From Legionella worsleiensis (GTDB lineage: Bacteria; Pseudomonadota; Gammaproteobacteria; Legionellales; Legionellaceae), in the NCBI RefSeq assembly GCF_001467535.1, contig NZ_LNZC01000031.1:65730-129729 (forward strand): a stretch of 64,000 nt of DNA, in the 5' to 3' direction. Below are positions 46,397 to 55,483 of this stretch, in pieces. The translations under genes were made by a program, and so were the position numbers. Positions within the stretch are counted from its first letter, which is position 1; each line of letters opens with the position of its first letter. The notes under the pieces are model-generated. The model was given only the letters and a program-made list of their open reading frames with translations, searched no databases and was not told the origin of the DNA.

Positions 46397-47233
46397 ATGA
46401 ACGAAAACAAACCATTGAAGGAAACGGTGATCAAAGCCGGTGATATTCAGCCGTTAAAGACTTATTTATTGGATATATGGCGTTATAGAATGTTACTTTG
46501 GGTCTTTACTGCGAGAGATATTAAGGTTCGCTATTCGCAAACAGTGCTGGGTTTTGGCTGGATAGTTTTATCACCACTGATTACGGTAGGCGTTTTTACC
46601 TTTGTTTTTGGATTTATGATTAAAATCCCTACAGATGGATTACCTTATCTTTTATTTTACTTAGTGGCGATTATTCCCTGGTATGCCTTTATGGCGATGA
46701 TCAATTTGACCATGGGATCAGTTGAAGGGAATGCCGGTTTGGTTAATAAAATATATTTTCCAAGGCTTCTCTTGGGCGGAACCTATACTCTGTCAGCTGG
46801 AGTAGATTATGTTGTCGGCTTTGGGCTTATTGTAATTTGTGCAGCGATTTATCATAGGCTGGATTACCATCTTTTTGTCTTGTTCCCCTTGTTATTTATA
46901 ATTCAGGCCATGTTTGCAATGGGTTTAGGTTTGCTGCTGGCGCCATTTAGTACACGCTACAGAGATTTAAAATTATTTGTACCTTTAGCACTCCAGTTTT
47001 ATTATTTTGCTAATCCTATTTTATACCCAATATCGGCTTCTCCACGTTGGTTGCGTCTATGGTATGAGTTTAACCCAATGAGTATGGTGATTTGCGGGTT
47101 TCGCGATGCTCTGAAGGGAAGTTGGCCAAATCCCGAACAATTCGTTTTTGGATTTTCAGCAGCAATTTTAATTTTCGTGGTTGGTTTTACAACCTTCAGG
47201 AAACATGAACAATCTTTAGTAGATGCATTATGA
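46397..47233 (+). CDS. wzm: O-antigen ABC transporter permease
   Basis: Inner-membrane half of the polysaccharide exporter, 278 aa, six membrane helices, ABC-2 type. ARDIKVRYSQTVLGFGWIVL near the N terminus and FYYFANPILYPISASPRWLR near the fifth helix are typical. It moves undecaprenyl-linked O-chain to the periplasm together with the ATPase encoded next (4-bp overlap). Starts 5 bp after the aminotransferase stop codon. An ABC exporter, with no Wzx/Wzy in the window, means chains are finished in the cytoplasm. Confidence 0.94.
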   Translation: MNENKPLKETVIKAGDIQPLKTYLLDIWRYRMLLWVFTARDIKVRYSQTVLGFGWIVLSPLITVGVFTFVFGFMIKIPTDGLPYLLFYLVAIIPWYAFMAMINLTMGSVEGNAGLVNKIYFPRLLLGGTYTLSAGVDYVVGFGLIVICAAIYHRLDYHLFVLFPLLFIIQAMFAMGLGLLLAPFSTRYRDLKLFVPLALQFYYFANPILYPISASPRWLRLWYEFNPMSMVICGFRDALKGSWPNPEQFVFGFSAAILIFVVGFTTFRKHEQSLVDAL

Positions 47234-48729
47234 ACTGGATATTAAGAGTAGATAACTTAAGTAAAGTATATAGGCTGGGTGCTGGAGCTACTGAACATGG
47301 CACTCTTTACGAACAATTATCAAGAAAAATCAAGAAAAAACTGCTGGGAAAAAGTACGTCTATCCAGGACAGTATTGAGGATTTACAAAAAACATCAAGC
47401 AGGGTTGTTGTTTCCAATGAACAAACCGAAGGTTTGCCGCCAGGATATTTTTGGGCATTAAAAGACATTAATTTCCAAATAAGCCCAGGAGAGCGGGTTG
47501 GTTTAATTGGTCAGAATGGTTCAGGTAAAAGTACTTTATTGAAAATCCTGTCAAGAATCACTGCGCCTACTCATGGGGAATTCCGCTACAGAGGACACTT
47601 AATCAGTTTGTTGGAAGTAGGCACAGGTTTTCATCCTGAGTTATCCGGGCGAGAAAATATTTATTTAAATGCGGCAATCAATGGCTTAACTCGACAACAA
47701 ATTAATTCTATTTTTAAGAATATCGTTGAGTTTTCCGAGTTAGGTGGTCAAATTGATACTCCTGTAAAGCGTTATTCTTCAGGTATGTATATGAGGCTTG
47801 CTTTCTCTGTTGCTGCGTTTCTTGAGTCAGAAATATTATTAATTGACGAAGTATTGGCGGTTGGAGATAAAGATTTCCAAAAGAAATGTAAGGAAAAAAT
47901 GCTGGAAGTAGCCAATGACGGTCGTTCAGTTATTTTTGTTAGTCACGACATGACTGCGATTGAGTCAATATGTAAAAAAGTAATTGAAGTGGCTCATGGT
48001 CGAATTATTGAAACACGAAGCATTACACCCAATAGTCAATCTCCAGAAGCTGAGCGTATTATTGAGATACCTGCTTCGCCTGAGTTGATCGTTACGCCCG
48101 CCCCAGAGTTAGTCCTACCTCCAGAGTCAGTGAGTAACTCATCTGCCGCTGATAAGAAATTTGTGCTTTGTGCAGAACAAAACTGGGTGAATGATTTGGC
48201 TCATGCGCCTCGGATAGAAAATACTGTAATATTACATTCATTAAAATTACTTAATGATGACGGTGAAACCCAGGAAAAGTTTACCGTTAATGAAAACATT
48301 CATTTAGAAATTACGTTTAAAGTATTAACGAATAATGCCAGGTTTAATCTGCGAGTGGATTTATCTGCATTTGAAGGCATAAAACTCTTTACCATTATGG
48401 ATCATGCTACTTTGGCACAACATTCAATCCGTGAAGAGGGTTTGTACACAGAAACCGTCATTATTCCTAAAGAATTTTTAAATGAGGGGCAATTCACGAT
48501 TTCCGTTGTTCTTAACGAGCTGGATAATGAACAAAATGAAATTCATTGTGTGGAGTGTTTGTCCATGAAAATCATTGATGATCAATTACCTGTCGGTGTT
48601 CGTTCCAATTGGACTGGCGCTTGGCCAGAAGGATTGCTAAGACCTAAGTTGGTTTGGCGTGTTGAGCACGTAAAAAGTAGTGAATTTCTAATAGAAGCTG
48701 ACATTAATTCAGTCGTTGAAAACAGTTAA
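47230..48729 (+). CDS. wzt: O-antigen ABC transporter ATPase with C-terminal sugar-binding domain
   Basis: 499 aa. The ATPase part has Walker A GQNGSGKST (about residue 94), signature YSSGMYMRLAF and Walker B EILLIDEVLAVGD. After a proline-rich linker (about 275-305, PASPELIVTPAPELVLPPE) lies a beta-sandwich extension (about 325-490, WNDLAHAPR-type start to GAWPEGLLRPKL). That matches Wzt carbohydrate-binding domains that recognise the chain end. About 70 residues lie before Walker A between the first strand and the core, longer than usual. Confidence 0.94.
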   Translation: MNWILRVDNLSKVYRLGAGATEHGTLYEQLSRKIKKKLLGKSTSIQDSIEDLQKTSSRVVVSNEQTEGLPPGYFWALKDINFQISPGERVGLIGQNGSGKSTLLKILSRITAPTHGEFRYRGHLISLLEVGTGFHPELSGRENIYLNAAINGLTRQQINSIFKNIVEFSELGGQIDTPVKRYSSGMYMRLAFSVAAFLESEILLIDEVLAVGDKDFQKKCKEKMLEVANDGRSVIFVSHDMTAIESICKKVIEVAHGRIIETRSITPNSQSPEAERIIEIPASPELIVTPAPELVLPPESVSNSSAADKKFVLCAEQNWVNDLAHAPRIENTVILHSLKLLNDDGETQEKFTVNENIHLEITFKVLTNNARFNLRVDLSAFEGIKLFTIMDHATLAQHSIREEGLYTETVIIPKEFLNEGQFTISVVLNELDNEQNEIHCVECLSMKIIDDQLPVGVRSNWTGAWPEGLLRPKLVWRVEHVKSSEFLIEADINSVVENS

Positions 48730-48786
48730 CTTAATGGCGTATGCCATTTGAGTTCTTGGGTTGCGCTTGGGAATGTTCTGATATAA

Positions 48787-50334
48787 ATGAATACGAAGAA
48801 TACACAAAGAAATACTTTGTTATACGTCCATATCTCAACCCATTTTAAAGAAATAATTCGTGTTGCTCGAGTTATGAAAAATAATGGGTTATATCAACCG
48901 TTTATTTTTTTTGATGCGCAATATGAGGGGGTTGAACAACATATTGCTCTTTGTGAAGCGGAAGAGATTCAATACATTTGTTATTTTGATACCAATAAAA
49001 TCGTAAAAATAAAATTATGGTTTCGTATTGTAAGACGATTATTCATTATTTTATTGAGGTTTTTAGAAATAATTAAATATCTGTTATTCCCATTGGGTTA
49101 TGCTCTAAAAACTCTTCATGATGTTTACAGAAAAATCTTTAAAAAGAAATCAGATGGTACACGCCTGAATACTAATACCCATCTCCCCAAGTTATTGCTA
49201 TCGGGATATGCCTTGTTTTGGAATCATTTTCCTTTTCTGCTCCCGGCTATTTCACGATTAGCCCATCGTTATTGTCGCTACCTTCCTGGAATATTAAAAG
49301 AATATGATATAAAACTTATGGTTTTCCCTGAACATAACTTATTTTACTTTACCCAATTATTTGTTTATTTGGGAAAAAAACAGGGCGTATCCTCTATTAT
49401 AGTTCCATTTACTATAGCGAATACTATGGAGTGGGCCGAAGCCTTTCATAAGGAAAAATCACGATCGTTGTCTAACTTGTACAATAAAATATGCGCTGCT
49501 GCTTTTCCTCATTGGATTCACACCTACAAACAAAAACAATTGTTATTGCCCGTAGAATTGGTTTTACTTCATGAAATGTTACACATCAGCCCTAAAAATC
49601 CCTGGTTACTTAACAGTGGTGACATAGACTTTCTGGCTTTGGAAAGCGATGCAATGAAAGAATATTATGTTTCAGCTGGTATAGATGAAAAGTATTTACG
49701 AGCTACGGGTGCGTTGTACAATGATGAACTGTATTTTAAATTGCAGAACTCAGAAGAAAACAGAACGCAACTTTATAAAAAATTGAATTTGCAGCAAGGC
49801 AAGCCCCTGCTTTTATGTGCCTTACCACCAAACCAATGTGATGGGCGTCAGGATGAAATTGAGTTTTCAGACTATGAAGAGCTGGTACGGTTTGTAATGT
49901 CTGAATTATCCAAATATGCAGACGATTACAATGTTATCATTAATCTGCATCCCCGTATCAGGCCCGAAGATGTTGAATATATTAGTGACTATCCAGTTAC
50001 TGTTTTTAAAGGGGATATTGCTGAGGTAATTCCTTTATGCGCCGTTTATGTTGCTACCTGTTCTGCAACCATCAGGATGGCAGTCAGTTGTGGAATACCT
50101 GTAATCAATTATGATCTTTATCGTTATCGTTATGACGATTACAAAGAAATAGAAGGCGTACTCACCTTGTTTGATCGTGAAGAGTTTTCAACTCGTTTAC
50201 GTCAATTGATAATTGAAAAAGAGTTTTATCAACACCTTCAATCAGCTCAGATTAAAGATAGCAATAAATGGGGTACTCTGGATGGCAAATCTGGAACAAA
50301 CCTGCTTAATGAAATAAATATGTTATTCGTTTAG
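48787..50334 (+). CDS. Putative glycosyltransferase of unassigned family, paralog of the protein at 61.3 kb
   Basis: 515 aa. Not a recognised family. The N terminus (LLYVHISTHFKEIIRVARVM) and C-terminal half (NVIINLHPRIRPEDVEYIS, SCGIPVINYDLYRYRYDDY) look like a GT-B fold with a nucleotide-sugar site, somewhat like CDP-glycerol transferases or UDP-GlcNAc 2-epimerases. A basic, hydrophobic stretch at about 75-130 (WFRIVRRLFIILLRFLEII) may bind the membrane. It shares NPWLLNSGD and CG.P.INYD blocks with the 61.3-kb protein. A transferase for legionaminic acid is a reasonable guess; no assay-grade motif supports it. Confidence 0.65.
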   Translation: MNTKNTQRNTLLYVHISTHFKEIIRVARVMKNNGLYQPFIFFDAQYEGVEQHIALCEAEEIQYICYFDTNKIVKIKLWFRIVRRLFIILLRFLEIIKYLLFPLGYALKTLHDVYRKIFKKKSDGTRLNTNTHLPKLLLSGYALFWNHFPFLLPAISRLAHRYCRYLPGILKEYDIKLMVFPEHNLFYFTQLFVYLGKKQGVSSIIVPFTIANTMEWAEAFHKEKSRSLSNLYNKICAAAFPHWIHTYKQKQLLLPVELVLLHEMLHISPKNPWLLNSGDIDFLALESDAMKEYYVSAGIDEKYLRATGALYNDELYFKLQNSEENRTQLYKKLNLQQGKPLLLCALPPNQCDGRQDEIEFSDYEELVRFVMSELSKYADDYNVIINLHPRIRPEDVEYISDYPVTVFKGDIAEVIPLCAVYVATCSATIRMAVSCGIPVINYDLYRYRYDDYKEIEGVLTLFDREEFSTRLRQLIIEKEFYQHLQSAQIKDSNKWGTLDGKSGTNLLNEINMLFV

Positions 50335-50370
50335 CGACCTTAACATTTGGCACAGATTGTGGACCTGCAA

Positions 50371-50934
50371 ATGAAAATAATCGATACGAAAATTCCTGAA
50401 ATTAAAATTATTGAACCAAAGATTTTTGGTGATGAACGCGGTTTCTTTTATGAAACCTTTCAAGCCAGGCGATATGCCGAGTTGCTCAATATTCAGGATA
50501 CTTTTGTTCAGGATAATTTTTCACGTTCGCAAAAAGGAGTTTTGCGAGGACTGCATTATCAAAGCCAACAGCCCCAAGGAAAGTTAGTTTCTGTTTTGAG
50601 TGGAGCAGTGTTTGATGTGGCAGTGGATATTCGCTTGGGATCACCTACATTTGGTATGTGGGCCGGGGTCGTTCTTTCGGCTGAGAACAGGCGACAATTC
50701 TGGATCCCTCAAGGTTTTGCGCACGGATTTTATGTGTTAAGTTCATTTGCTGATTTTGCCTACAAATGTACTGATTACTATCATCCTGAGAGTGAATTTT
50801 CTATTAGTTATTGCGATCCTGACTTGGCAATAGATTGGCCTTTAGAGGGAGAGCTGCAGTTGTCATCTAAAGATAAAGCTGCGAAGCCTTTAGGGATGAT
50901 AGACGCACAATTTTTGCCTACATACAGAGAATAA
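50371..50934 (+). CDS. rmlC: dTDP-4-dehydrorhamnose 3,5-epimerase
   Basis: Third step of dTDP-L-rhamnose synthesis. 187 aa cupin. Motifs: EPKIFGDERGFFYETF, QDNFSRSQKGVLRGLHYQ with the catalytic histidine, QFWIPQGFAHGFYVLS and YKCTDYYHPESE with the catalytic tyrosine. I chose ATG 50371 over the TTG at 50347, as the length then equals other RmlC proteins; neither has a strong ribosome site. The stop codon TAA is directly followed by the rmlD ATG. Confidence 0.95.
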   Translation: MKIIDTKIPEIKIIEPKIFGDERGFFYETFQARRYAELLNIQDTFVQDNFSRSQKGVLRGLHYQSQQPQGKLVSVLSGAVFDVAVDIRLGSPTFGMWAGVVLSAENRRQFWIPQGFAHGFYVLSSFADFAYKCTDYYHPESEFSISYCDPDLAIDWPLEGELQLSSKDKAAKPLGMIDAQFLPTYRE

Positions 50935-51843
50935 ATGAAACTATTAATTATCGGTGCTCAAGGGCAAGTAGGATCTGAGCTTGTAAAAGCATTTGCTCAC
51001 ACAGGGCATGAGATTATTCCCTTAACTCGACGGGATATGGATTGTTCTGCAGTTGCCAAAGTATATTCCACTCTTGTGATTTATCAACCTGAGCTGATTA
51101 TTAATGCCGCTGCTTATACTGCTGTTGATAAAGCAGAAGAAGAGCCACATTTGGCTGAGGCTGTAAATGCAGATTTTGTCAGGGAATTGGCGATTTTTTG
51201 TCGGCGATGGAATGTACCCTTAATTCATCTGTCTACTGACTACGTGTTTGATGGCTTAAAAAACGATTCTTATGATGAATTGGATCATACTAATCCGAAG
51301 GGTGCTTATGCGCTGTCTAAATTGCATGGCGAACAGGCTATAACGTCTGTTTTAACCCAATATATTATTTTGCGTGTCAGTTGGGTATTTGGCGTAACGG
51401 GTACTAATTTTGTTAAAACCATAGTGAATCTTGCTGCATCACGGGACGAGTTAAACATCGTTGCAGATCAAAAGGGAAGGCCAACAGCAGCACGAGATAT
51501 TGCCAGAGTAATTGTTGAAATCGTTATGAAAATTGATGGCTCTTCTTTTGACCGTTGGGGTATTTATCATTATGCTGGTAAGGGTGAAACTAATTGGTAT
51601 GAATTTGCCCAGGTATTTATGGATTTGGTAAAAGCCAGCAATAAATCGTTAAAATGGGCACGTTTGAATCCTATTAGCACCGATCAATATCCCACTAAAG
51701 CCAAAAGACCTAAAAACTCAGTTCTGAATACTTCTCGTATTGAAGACCTATTAGGAATCGAATGTCAGGCATGGAACAATTATTTACCTGAAATAATAGA
51801 CAGTATTTTTACAAAAGAAGGAACACATGAATTATCACGCTAA
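50935..51843 (+). CDS. rmlD: dTDP-4-dehydrorhamnose reductase
   Basis: Final step of dTDP-L-rhamnose synthesis, NAD(P)H-dependent. 302 aa SDR fold: LLIIGAQGQVGSELVKAF at the N terminus, INAAAYTAVDKAEEEP, STDYVFDG and the YALSKLHGE Tyr/Lys pair. It starts immediately after rmlC and overlaps rmlB by 17 bp, so rmlC-D-B are translated together. Confidence 0.96.
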   Translation: MKLLIIGAQGQVGSELVKAFAHTGHEIIPLTRRDMDCSAVAKVYSTLVIYQPELIINAAAYTAVDKAEEEPHLAEAVNADFVRELAIFCRRWNVPLIHLSTDYVFDGLKNDSYDELDHTNPKGAYALSKLHGEQAITSVLTQYIILRVSWVFGVTGTNFVKTIVNLAASRDELNIVADQKGRPTAARDIARVIVEIVMKIDGSSFDRWGIYHYAGKGETNWYEFAQVFMDLVKASNKSLKWARLNPISTDQYPTKAKRPKNSVLNTSRIEDLLGIECQAWNNYLPEIIDSIFTKEGTHELSR

Positions 51844-52831
51844 ACATTTACTGGTCACTGGAGCTGCGGGTTTTATAGGGTCTAATTTTGTACGCTTTAT
51901 GTTAGCCAAACATCCTGGAATTCAAATTGTTAGTCTGGATAAACTAACCTATGCGGGAAATCTGGAAAATTTATCGCCTGTTGCGCAGGAAAAAAACCAT
52001 AAGTTTGTTCATGGTGATATTACCGATAAAGCCCTTGTTGCAGATCTTTTAAGAGAGCATCATATAGATACTGTAGTTCATTTTGCTGCAGAGTCGCATG
52101 TCGATAATTCAATTCATAACCCTTTGGTGTTTCTTGAGACCAATATTATTGGAACATTTACCTTGCTGGAAGCAGCAAGGAATTATTGGTTGGATGAAAA
52201 CAAATGGGATAAAACCCAATGCAGATTTCATCATGTTTCTACAGATGAAGTGTATGGTTCATTAGATGAGCATGATCCTGCATTTACAGAACAACACATG
52301 TATCAACCCAATTCGCCTTATTCCGCATCCAAGGCGGGTTCTGATCACATAGTCAGAGCTTATTTTCATACCTATGGCTTACCCGTCACTACGTCCAACT
52401 GCTCCAATAATTATGGGCCTAATCAACACAAAGAAAAATTGATCCCCAAGGTCATTCATTCCTGTTTGAACCAACAGCCTATTACAGTATATGGAACTGG
52501 CCAGAATATTCGAGATTGGTTGTATGTTGAAGATCATTGTGAGGCCATAGATGTTATCCTTCAGAAAGGAATGATAGGTGAGGTTTATAACATAGGCGGA
52601 AAAAATGAGTTGGATAATTTGACATTAATACGAACTATTTGTCATTTGATGGATGATATGAAACCCATGTCTGATTCTTATGAATCGTTGATTGTTTATG
52701 TGGAAGATCGAAAAGGACATGACAAACGATACGCCATAGACAACACTAAAATTCAAACCCATCTGGGTTGGACACCGCAGGGTGATTTTATGCAAAAATT
52801 GATAAGCACCATTCAGTTTTATATGCACTGA
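51827..52831 (+). CDS. rmlB: dTDP-glucose 4,6-dehydratase
   Basis: Second step of dTDP-L-rhamnose synthesis, NAD+-dependent. 334 aa extended SDR: VTGAAGFIGSNFVRFML, the STDEVYGSLDE catalytic Thr-Asp-Glu, the YSASKAGSDH Tyr/Lys pair, TSNCSNNYGPNQHKEKLIP and RDWLYVEDHCEAI. Slightly shorter than the E. coli enzyme. AGAAGGA precedes the ATG inside the end of rmlD. Confidence 0.96.
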   Translation: MNYHAKHLLVTGAAGFIGSNFVRFMLAKHPGIQIVSLDKLTYAGNLENLSPVAQEKNHKFVHGDITDKALVADLLREHHIDTVVHFAAESHVDNSIHNPLVFLETNIIGTFTLLEAARNYWLDENKWDKTQCRFHHVSTDEVYGSLDEHDPAFTEQHMYQPNSPYSASKAGSDHIVRAYFHTYGLPVTTSNCSNNYGPNQHKEKLIPKVIHSCLNQQPITVYGTGQNIRDWLYVEDHCEAIDVILQKGMIGEVYNIGGKNELDNLTLIRTICHLMDDMKPMSDSYESLIVYVEDRKGHDKRYAIDNTKIQTHLGWTPQGDFMQKLISTIQFYMH

Positions 52832-52870
52832 GCAATTCATGCGGGAATAAGCGCAATGGAGTAGAAGATC

Positions 52871-53773
52871 ATGTACAAAAAAACTGCGGTACTGTTTTTA
52901 GTTTGTGCTTTGACCATGTGTTCTAATGCGACCCTTTATGCAGGTCATTCATGTATTCCCATTGTGAATCTTCCTATGGAAATTAATCATGCCGGTCATT
53001 ATTGTCTGATGCATAATTTTTATTATTCAGGGACAACTCATGCCATTACTATCAAATCATCGCATGTCGTTCTGGATCTTAATCGTCATAAAATACAGTT
53101 AACTCCATGGAGTTCAAAGAACAGTATTTACGGGATTTATTCTAAAAATGCCCATGATCTCATAATAAAAAATGGAAAAGTAAGTGGATTCATGTATGGC
53201 ATCTATCTTGCCGATAAAAAAGGATCCAATACAAAAGGGGATAGTACCTCAGGAAATTATCTAATTGAAAATATGCAATTAACGAACAACACGTTTCGAG
53301 CCATCCGGCTTGAAGGGGTGAAACACGTTGTCAGAAATAATCTGATCACTCATACTGGCGGTAGTGAGGTTTTTGCAAACGCATTTGCAATAGGTATTGA
53401 AATTATTGGTCCCCAGGCACAAATTGAACGCAATAGCATCAGGAATACAAAGGCTAAGGGTACTGGTGAGAGCATAGCTATTTCATTTTCCAATAATTGT
53501 CAAAAATCTGTGGCCAGGGATAATGAGATTTTTAATCCGTACGCTTTGTTTGCCAAAAGGGCGCATCATCGAGGTAGTTCAGGACATAGTTTTGGAATTT
53601 GGGTCGGTGGTAATCTTGTATATCCCAGCGACGTATTGCTGCAAAACAACCGTATCAAGAATTATTATTACGGCATCGCCTACTCATCACCAACCCGTGG
53701 AGTGGTGAGTGGTAATGCATTTTATGATGTAGATAGAGATTTGTTTTTTAATGGGGCAGTGGTGATACATTAG
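52871..53773 (+). CDS. Exported parallel beta-helix protein (NosD/PbH1-like)
   Basis: 300 aa with a Sec signal peptide (AVLFLVCALTMCSNATLYAG). The mature part is rich in right-handed beta-helix turns: GHYCLMHNFYYSG, SSHVVLDLNRHKIQ, HDLIIKNGKVSGFMYGIYLA, RAIRLEGVKHVVRNNLI, VLLQNNRIKNYYYGIAY. This fold is common in polysaccharide lyases, epimerases and hydrolases, but no catalytic residues can be assigned. Located between rmlB and pgi within the LPS genes, it may act on exported polysaccharide. GGAGTAGAAG precedes the ATG. Confidence 0.8.
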   Translation: MYKKTAVLFLVCALTMCSNATLYAGHSCIPIVNLPMEINHAGHYCLMHNFYYSGTTHAITIKSSHVVLDLNRHKIQLTPWSSKNSIYGIYSKNAHDLIIKNGKVSGFMYGIYLADKKGSNTKGDSTSGNYLIENMQLTNNTFRAIRLEGVKHVVRNNLITHTGGSEVFANAFAIGIEIIGPQAQIERNSIRNTKAKGTGESIAISFSNNCQKSVARDNEIFNPYALFAKRAHHRGSSGHSFGIWVGGNLVYPSDVLLQNNRIKNYYYGIAYSSPTRGVVSGNAFYDVDRDLFFNGAVVIH

Positions 53774-53886
53774 GTGATGTTGATCGCTTTTTGAATTTCC
53801 TCTATAGCCTGATACAATCCATTAAAGAAATAGGAAAAAAGCAACAAAAATGGTACCTTATTCTGAATCTTATAAACAGTACAGCT

Positions 53887-55365
53887 ATGAAGCAACTGAC
53901 TGAAACCATATTCTGGAATGAACTTAAACGGCAGGCGTCTAATATTCGTTTGTTAACTGGCACCGAGTTGCAGGAGTTAACTCGCCTGCATGGTAGCCAA
54001 TACCTCAAGCAGATAGCCGGCATTACTTTTGATTATTCCAGGCAACGGGTGACAGAAGCCATTGTTGATTTGCTGATTCAATTGGCTGATGAAGCACGAC
54101 TAGCGGAACGAATTGATTGTTTGATGAGCGGTTCCAAAGTCAATGTTAGTGAAAATAAAGCAGCGCTGCACACCGCACTTCGAGATTTAACGAATAGTCC
54201 AGTCTATGTTGATGGATTAAACATTATGAATGAAGTGATGGATACTAAAGAACAAATAAAGTTAATCGCTGATTCGGTACGAAACAAACATTGGCTTGGG
54301 CATACGGGTAAGCCTATAACTGACGTTGTTAACATAGGTATGGGTGGATCGGATTTAGGTCCTCGTTTGTGTATTAATGCGCTGGCGTCCTTAAGTATTG
54401 CTTCCATAAATTTTCATTTTATTTCGGATGTTGATCCAGACAGTTTTCATCATGTCGTTGCACGAATAAACCCTGAGACAACCTTGTTTATTGTGTCTTC
54501 CAAATCATTTACTACAAAAGAAACCTTATTAAATGCTGCCAAAGCAATGAAACTTTACCCCATTGAGCAAGCAATTGAGCATCACTTTATTGCGGTTACA
54601 GCTCATCCCGCCAAAGCGTTGAAGATGGGGATTAAGACTGTTTTACCTATTTGGGAGTGGGTTGGCGGTCGCTATTCATTTTGTTCCGCTGTGAATCTGA
54701 TTACAGCCATTGCTATTGGTTATGAGTATTTTTCAGAGTTACTTGCTGGTGCACATGATGTTGATAAACATGTGCGAAATACCGATTTTAAAGAAAACGT
54801 TCCCGTTTTAATGGGTTTGCTTGGCGTTTGGAATAATAATTTTCTGAATATTCATAATCTACTGATTTTGGCTTACTCGAAACGATTGGAATATTTTATA
54901 CCCTATGTTCAGCAGCTGGATATGGAAAGCAATGGCAAGTCTATAGATGTTAGTGGTCGGGTGGTTAATTATGCTACCGGTCCTATAGTCTGGGGTGGGC
55001 TGGGCAATCAGGCACAACACAGTTATTTACAGTTGTTGTGTCAGGGGACTCATCATTGCGCAGCTGATTTTATTACCTTGCAGACCCATGATAACCATAT
55101 TCTTAATGCGATGTCTGACTACAAAATGAAAGTGTTGAGCGAGGGAATTGATTCAATTGAAAATCCAAATGGTTATATTTCAGGTAAAATGCCTTTGAGT
55201 CATATTCGTTTATCCAATTGCTCGCCTTATTCTCTGGGTGCTTTGGTCGCTTTATATGAACATAAAGTATTCGTTCAAAGCGTTATCTGGAATATTAATC
55301 CCTTTGATCAGCCTGGTGTAGAAAGTGCCAAATCAGTCAGTGATATTTTTTCTTTATTAAATTAA
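53887..55365 (+). CDS. pgi: Glucose-6-phosphate isomerase
   Basis: Interconverts glucose-6-P and fructose-6-P, here probably feeding sugar-nucleotide synthesis. 492 aa. Motifs: NIGMGGSDLGPRL, SKSFTTKETLLNA, PIWEWVGGRYSFCSAV, QLDMESNGKSI and the late GQ..HSY.QLLCQGTHH region. I chose ATG 53887 (peptide MKQLTETIFW) because it starts at the usual family N terminus; the frame stays open to 53791, but those residues look unlike Pgi. Its position inside the LPS genes between rmlB and rmlA is unusual for a glycolytic gene. Confidence 0.93.
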   Translation: MKQLTETIFWNELKRQASNIRLLTGTELQELTRLHGSQYLKQIAGITFDYSRQRVTEAIVDLLIQLADEARLAERIDCLMSGSKVNVSENKAALHTALRDLTNSPVYVDGLNIMNEVMDTKEQIKLIADSVRNKHWLGHTGKPITDVVNIGMGGSDLGPRLCINALASLSIASINFHFISDVDPDSFHHVVARINPETTLFIVSSKSFTTKETLLNAAKAMKLYPIEQAIEHHFIAVTAHPAKALKMGIKTVLPIWEWVGGRYSFCSAVNLITAIAIGYEYFSELLAGAHDVDKHVRNTDFKENVPVLMGLLGVWNNNFLNIHNLLILAYSKRLEYFIPYVQQLDMESNGKSIDVSGRVVNYATGPIVWGGLGNQAQHSYLQLLCQGTHHCAADFITLQTHDNHILNAMSDYKMKVLSEGIDSIENPNGYISGKMPLSHIRLSNCSPYSLGALVALYEHKVFVQSVIWNINPFDQPGVESAKSVSDIFSLLN

Positions 55366-55483
55366 CCAGACAAATTGATAAATTACTCATCGAACATGCA
55401 CGAATTTAATGTAATGGATGAATAAACTTGGTAATATCACCATCGTTTTTATGCCAAAGTAACTACTGAGAGAACATTATCCA

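Noticed and set aside
53791-53886. N-terminal extension of Pgi from a TTG at 53791
   Set aside because: The extra 32 residues are unlike the family and the family N terminus begins at the ATG at 53887.
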